Positions 58,860-64,000 of a stretch of 64,000 bases of DNA are shown piece by piece. The stretch is from Mactra quadrangularis (lineage: Eukaryota; Mollusca; Bivalvia; Venerida; Mactridae): positions 3,038,001-3,102,000 of the forward strand of contig CM046304.1 of the NCBI GenBank assembly GCA_025267735.1. Direction: 5' to 3'. The notes under the pieces were generated by a model, which was not told the origin of the DNA, searched no databases, and saw only the letters and a program-made list of their open reading frames with translations. A program made the position numbers and the translations under genes. The stretch's first letter is position 1. Each line of letters begins with the position of its first letter.

Positions 58860-59720
58860 AAAATCATATCAAATCAAATCTAGAAACGAATACCAACACG
58901 TGTACATTGTCTAGTCTTATCCTAGAGCCGACCTAGATATTTTCAAGTGTATACTTAACTCCAATGATTACATACCCAATAATCAAATAACTACCACTTA
59001 TTTTACAATGGTTATAAATTGATTCTCAAACATTTTTACATTTTACTTTTTCTGCAAATCATTTTCTGCATTTTGTATTTGCATGTACATGTATACATGT
59101 TTCCCTCGTTGACAATGCAACGTCTGTCTCATGTTTTAAACTAGGTCAATTTTAATGGGACTGCTGCTTTCAAGTTTATATCAATTATATGTCTTTTAGG
59201 ACTGTGGCTTTTATGTTCAAAACAGTTGTATACTCGTATATTTAGTCAAAGAAATTCGCATTATTGCTCAATCACACAAACCCTAGGAATGGGGGCAGCA
59301 CACAATTGGTCTACATCGTTCTTTATTAACTGGATGGCCTAGTTTGCATTGTCCCATCGATATACAAAAATGCTTATATCTTCTAATTCAATACATTTTC
59401 TTTTTTGTTGAACTGTTCAATCATCTTTAGAGATAATGCATTTGTACTTAAAAATGGTGCTATGCATCCAAAACGTATATTTAAAGCTCAATGGTTGAAA
59501 TAGTTTGATTAAATTACAAATCGATCATTTTGTGATAAAAAGCTCCACTATTGAACTTAAAGACATAGCTACACCAACCGGGGGAAGCATACATGTAGCC
59601 CTATAGTGGAACACGCGTTAAGGGGTCGAGGGGTCTCTGGCTCGAATCCAATCTAATTAAAACCCGATCTAAAATTTTCCGCTCGCCTACTCGCTAATTT
59701 AGATCTGGCCGTTTTCAAAT
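58860..59720. other. Intergenic stretch, nothing recognised
   Basis: A weak B-box-like GGGGTCTCTGGCTCGAATCC lies at about 59629-59649. No gene-like ORF. Confidence 0.45.
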
Positions 59721-59721
59721 G

Positions 59722-59985
59722 AGGGTCACGTTCAGATGACCTTTTCTCATCATAATATTCATGACGAAATTGTTATGATTATTAGCTTGTTTACATCGTC
59801 TACGTCGCGCAATTTGAAATGAACAACCCAATCGCAGACTGTGAATAATACCGCTGTTAAATTAGCTCGCAAACCTTAAAATAATAATTACGAAATCAAA
59901 ATGTTATTAATAGTGTTTCGTCTAGATGAAAGCTACGCATTGATTGGTCGACATAAAGGTCATCTCAACGTGACCCTCCATCGAG
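59722..59985. mobile_element. Foldback with GAGGGTCACGTTCAGATGAC arms
   Basis: GAGGGTCACGTTCAGATGACC (about 59722-59742) is inverted as AGGTCATCTCAACGTGACCC at 59958-59980. The 69-residue ORF at 59901-60110 starts inside it and is not recognisable. Confidence 0.6.
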
Positions 59986-60111
59986 ATCTTACAGATCCTG
60001 TATACGACAATGCTCTACAGGATATCTGTTTACGGAGATTGGCTCGAATCACACTAAGCTTAAGCTCATCAAATCACGTGCCTATATTTTATTCAACAAC
60101 CAAAAAGTAGA

Positions 60112-61195
60112 AAAAATGTATGTTATTTTTATACCTACAAAAAAGTATTTGGCGGTTAAGTTTTCATAAATGAGGAGGTAAATTATAACAGCCGTGTTTT
60201 TGTTCAATAATTAAAACACAAATGACGTCATTGTAAATATTAAGTGAAAGCGCACGTGTCCATTAAAGAATTATAGTTTTGAAATAAAATAGATAAGTAC
60301 AATGTACTTATCTAAACCAATTTACTGATCTGTTCTGTTCTATTCTTACTAACTAACAACAAGTACCAAGCCTATTGCAATTTTATTTACATTGTAAACT
60401 TTAAGTACTTAAGACGGACGCAAAGATTAACCAAAGTTTCAAACACCGGAACATCGTCATTGTTGTTGATGGGTTCATTAATTTTGTTTATTTCTAATTA
60501 TTGATTTTATCTTAAATTGTTTATATTAATCATGTTTACTTTTGGTACAATATATGTGTAACACACGATCACAAACTTAGGACGTAAACAATGTCACTTA
60601 AATGTAACAACGGCGATGAATTGACACCTGTATAAAACCTAGAAATGCAAATACGTTATTATTTGCACATTTAAATACATGAATAATATATCTATGCAGA
60701 TTATGGGTGACATATTGTTGTCCTTTTTGCTTCGTCATAATCTGTTTACTATTAGTATTTATTTCGCGCGTGTCGCTAATCTTTATTTGCTGAATTTTGT
60801 TGGGTTTTTTGCCGGATTTTCTGGGTTTAGAGTCTCATGATCTGCAACAACAACAAATTGTAAGAAAATTTACAAATTACAATTCATATATAAATTTCAA
60901 TAAGAAAGGTGATTGGGTTGGACCACAAGTTCTCGAACTTAGTTTCGGTCCTCCCCATTAACATCTTGTGAATAATAAAACATATAACAAAACGTCTGCT
61001 GTCACTTGATATATAAATATTAAAATTATCATATCTAAAATCTTCACACAACAATGAAGGGCAGTTAAGATAACAATCTGATTTTTTTCTTAAAATGTAT
61101 TTTGTCCGAGGATGTTGATCAGGAACGGCTTCATTGGTCCATACCGTAAACAGCTATTAACGATTTCGTCTTATCATTGGAATTGTTAAATTTAA
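60112..61195. other. Intergenic stretch, nothing recognised
   Basis: No shared repeat or gene-like ORF was identified. Confidence 0.5.
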
Positions 61196-61197
61196 CT

Positions 61198-61321
61198 ATC
61201 ATTGGCGTATAAATGTATATTTACCCCGCTGATATAAATACTCCCAATAGTGCGTCTGTACCCAGGATAAATTTAAATCAGCAGGGTTAATGTACGCAAG
61301 CGCCCCTGACGGCTGAATAAA
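61198..61321. mobile_element. Palindromic MITE, family P
   Basis: TTTACCCCGCTGATATAAAT and AAATCAGCAGGGTTAATGTA with CCCCTGACGGCTGAATAAA. Confidence 0.75.
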
Positions 61322-61635
61322 ATTTTACACTCAAAACTTTGCCTGAAACAATTATAAAACATAATGTTGGTGTTTTAGATATCTGATAAGATAATTGTAT
61401 ATTTATTTATCAATGATTACGGCGTGACAGCGGACGTTTTGTTTTATGTCATTATATGCTAATTTTTTAGGGCACTATATTGTATAAATTATTTGATGAT
61501 GTCAATGAATAAGAAAGCGATATAAAATTAATTGATATAATAATAAAACTGTCTAGAGCTTGATTTATGGTAAAAATAATAAAATTAGACAATAGTCGAT
61601 AAATTGACCGTTGGTTGTAATCAATACATTTTATA

Positions 61636-62088
61636 AACACTGTCTTATTTGAATGTGGAATGTATCATTTAACATGGAATTCACTATACTTACTGTACAT
61701 AACCCCTTAAACCCTTTTAAAAAATAGACTTCAAATAGCCCCTTTAACCCTTATAAACATGATACTTTATGCAGCCCCTTTACAAATATGAGACTAAATG
61801 TATTACATGTGTTGGGACATCATCACTAAGGATTAAACACTGAAATCCAGTCCAAATTTAGTTCATGCGCCGCATGGAAAAAATCCACTATATACAGTCT
61901 CTGTTGATCAATAACTAGTATAATGAACTAGAATAGAAATTTTGTTCATGCGCGGCATGAACAAAATTTGAAAACTACAGAATGAATAGGCTACGTACTG
62001 TCTATTAAGTTCAACAGAATAGACTGTACAGTGAGTATAGTGAATTCCATGTTATATGATACATTCCACATTCAAATAAGACAGTGTT
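61636..62088. mobile_element. 453-bp element with about 62-bp terminal inverted repeats
   Basis: AACACTGTCTTATTTGAATG to TGGAATTCACTATACT (61636-61695) is nearly exactly inverted at 62028-62088. A perfect hairpin with 15-bp arms (AAATTTTGTTCATGC, loop GCG) lies at 61937-61969, and a related GTTCATGCGCCGCATGGA at 61861. Confidence 0.85.
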
Positions 62089-62102
62089 CATAGTTGAATT
62101 TG

Positions 62103-62365
62103 TTCAACTGTCAGTGACGCATACATTAACCCCACTGATTTAAATACTCGATATTTGTTTGATAATCTCCGTACATAGCATTCTCGTACCCAGAGTCTAT
62201 TAGGATTCTCAATACTAGCTAGTATTGAGAATCCTACTAGACTCTGGGTACGAGAATGCGTACATAGATACGGATAGCTATTTATATCAAAAGAGAGTAT
62301 AGAAATATTGTAGCTTGTATTTAATTCAGCGGGGTTGATACATACGTCACTGACAGTTGTATAAA
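62103..62365. mobile_element. Palindromic MITE, family P, carrying a nested hairpin element
   Basis: Arms TTCAACTGTCAGTGACGCAT and GGGGTTGATACATACGTCAC with TGACAGTTG. The hairpin at 62179-62258 interrupts it between two copies of CGTACATAG. Confidence 0.85.
62179..62258. mobile_element. 80-bp hairpin element with 9-bp target duplication
   Basis: CGTACATAG flanks it at 62170-62178 and 62259-62267. Arms CATTCTCGTACCCAGAGTCT ATTAGGATTCTCAATACT and the complement differ at only one position. Same family as 49231-49299. It inserted into a MITE P copy, which gives a relative age. Confidence 0.9.
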
Positions 62366-62404
62366 ATTGAACAACATTGATTGTTAAATGGTTTCAATCA
62401 CATT

Positions 62405-62525
62405 TAAGCCAGCCTCTTTGTTTCCTTGAGCAGGACACTTAATTCTGCCAGCTTATTACTGGTCGCCAGGAAGTGGACTCAAGAGAGATTAATCTAAGTC
62501 GTAAGAACTTGGGCCAGGAAATCAG
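62405..62525 (+). mobile_element. SINE family 3 body, headless
   Basis: TTTGTTTCCTTGAGCAGGAC, ACTTAATTCTGCCAGCTTAT and AATCTAAGTCGTAAGAACTTG match the body at 23285-23395. Confidence 0.65.
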
Positions 62526-62529
62526 TATC

Positions 62530-64000
62530 AATCGCTTTGTTCTCTGGGCAGCATATTATCAAAACTCTTACGATAATTTAACAATACAAGATTGAAGGAT
62601 TTACGACTAAAATCGTTCGTAAGACGCTTGATATTACGGGCCCCTGTTATCGTCCTTTTTACTGCTAATTCAATAAGTATGAGATATTCAATCGAGGGCA
62701 CCAGAGAACAATGCGCTACCCAGCGGTTTGCATGCTAAGGAAAGCGGCCAGTTTTTCACAATCGAACTATATACTAAAGCATTATGTATTTTCCTAATAA
62801 TTTTACCTATAACACTTGTGTCTTGTGACTTTTTCCACCAATGAGTCAAAGCTATAAATAAAGTCTTAATATTTCATTCTAGGAAAGGTAGTGTTCCATT
62901 TTGAAATACTATCATCATATATGATCGTAAATACAAAGTTTTCCTTAAATCTAAATGACGTCGGTTACAGAGAACAACACATCGTGGTTTGATATACAAG
63001 TGGCCCCTTACAATCCTCCACAATTACTTGATCAATGATTGCTGAAACTAATGAGCTTAAGCTTATACACGATAATATTAAAATAAAATTCCCATAATAC
63101 CATATTACAGACAAAAATGTATTTGGAAACTATTATAAATGATTACAAAACATGATTTATTTTCATTAGAAGTACAGCATGCTATCATTTTGCAGGATAT
63201 GATTTATAAAAAAAACCATTCTGTGGCAAATAATGTTAATAAAAATTTATAATGAAAATGAGTTATTTTACCCTTTTATATGAAAATACTTAAAATAGTG
63301 TGATTTTTAATTTGTCCATACAAAAAATAGTTAATATATTTCAAAACTTTGGCAAGCTGGAAACGTTATAAAATACAATGTTCAATAAGAGTACCAATTT
63401 CCTTAACAAAGTTTTATCATAAATAATGTCATTTTTCTAGAAAGGTGCTTTATTTAAATAATCTTCTATCACAAGGTGTTTTGGATGACATGTTTTTTAA
63501 GACCATTTATACGAATTCATTTTGTACTTAACGACTGTTGCAATACATAACCAGATTCTAAAACACTTTTTCTGTATTAGCACTCACTTAAAGAATGAGA
63601 AAATCATATTTTATAGTACGTAAATATGCATGAACTAAAAACTAACTATGTGTAAATATGCATGACTAAATAAACGAACTATGTACAGTATTAAAAATTG
63701 TCTTTAAACTAAGAATGAAATGTATCGCATTTTTAAGATAACAACTTTTATTTTTCAATGATTTATTTTACTCGTCCAATCATTTTGAATGAAAATTATC
63801 TCACAGTTGACCAAGCTCTCAAGTGATGTCGAACCATAAAACATTATCAAAAGGTCAGACTTTTATCTATGTTGATCTGTAATTAAGGGTTTATGTCGTC
63901 AGTCCCCTTAAGGGTCTTTGATGTATTTTATTTAACTTTCTAGGCTATCAGAATCACATTAACCCTTTTATCTACCGAACATTATAAACATTGCCATCAG
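62530..64000. other. Intergenic stretch to the window end, nothing recognised
   Basis: AT-rich. TGTGATTTTTAATTTGTCCA at about 63300 is shared with 21548, part of an unclassified repeat. No gene-like ORF. Confidence 0.5.

Noticed and set aside
59901..60110. 69-residue ORF with ordinary composition
   Set aside because: It overlaps one arm of a foldback element and has no recognisable domain.

Overview
The window looks like a stretch of a marine bivalve mollusc genome. It is AT-rich and repeat-dense. It holds two intron-containing genes for secreted proteins, one of them a C1q-domain protein of the kind greatly expanded in bivalves, and many tRNA-derived SINEs and palindromic MITE-like elements. 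Bivalve is an inference from family content; I cannot name the genus.

Layout. 1-4 kb: intergenic, with a TA-flanked foldback element at 251-635 made of phased palindromic motifs. 4.06-6.25 kb: a CAG/CTG-type minisatellite followed by a three-exon gene for a 226-residue secreted coiled-coil C1q protein. 7.3-10.26 kb: a four-exon gene for a 346-residue secreted protein (signal peptide, a domain with a fibrinogen-like start, a sushi/CCP domain and an EGF domain). All introns in both genes are phase 1, as is usual for shuffled extracellular modules. 10.3-25 kb: no gene recognised; SINEs of three families, several MITE families, two minisatellites.

25.35-40.25 kb: a tandem array of a unit of about 2.83 kb, four full copies and one partial (A to E). 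Each full unit carries a tRNA-like A/B-box segment, a SINE body, a CGGAAC-type foldback and a strongly conserved segment of about 210 bp with a 9-bp hairpin and two interleaved 8-bp complementary pairs (pseudoknot order). Copy A carries a 5'-truncated LINE with a 23-bp target duplication; copy D carries a separate 1.57-kb insertion. The array sits between the left and right halves of one copy of a foldback MITE seen intact elsewhere in the window.

41.5-53.7 kb: six tRNA-Ile(UAU) genes, each with a 14-nt intron, on both strands, four to five of them in a 4.3-kb stretch. 42-64 kb: otherwise intergenic, with SINEs, hAT-like and other MITEs, simple repeats, and two 69-80 bp hairpin elements with 9-bp target duplications (a third, unrelated in sequence, lies at 13.4 kb).

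The two protein genes are probably independent humoral/extracellular recognition genes; nothing shows that they act together. The most interesting items are the conserved structured segment in the tandem array, the phased palindrome array at 251-635, the very short hairpin elements with 9-bp duplications, and the tRNA-Ile(UAU) cluster.
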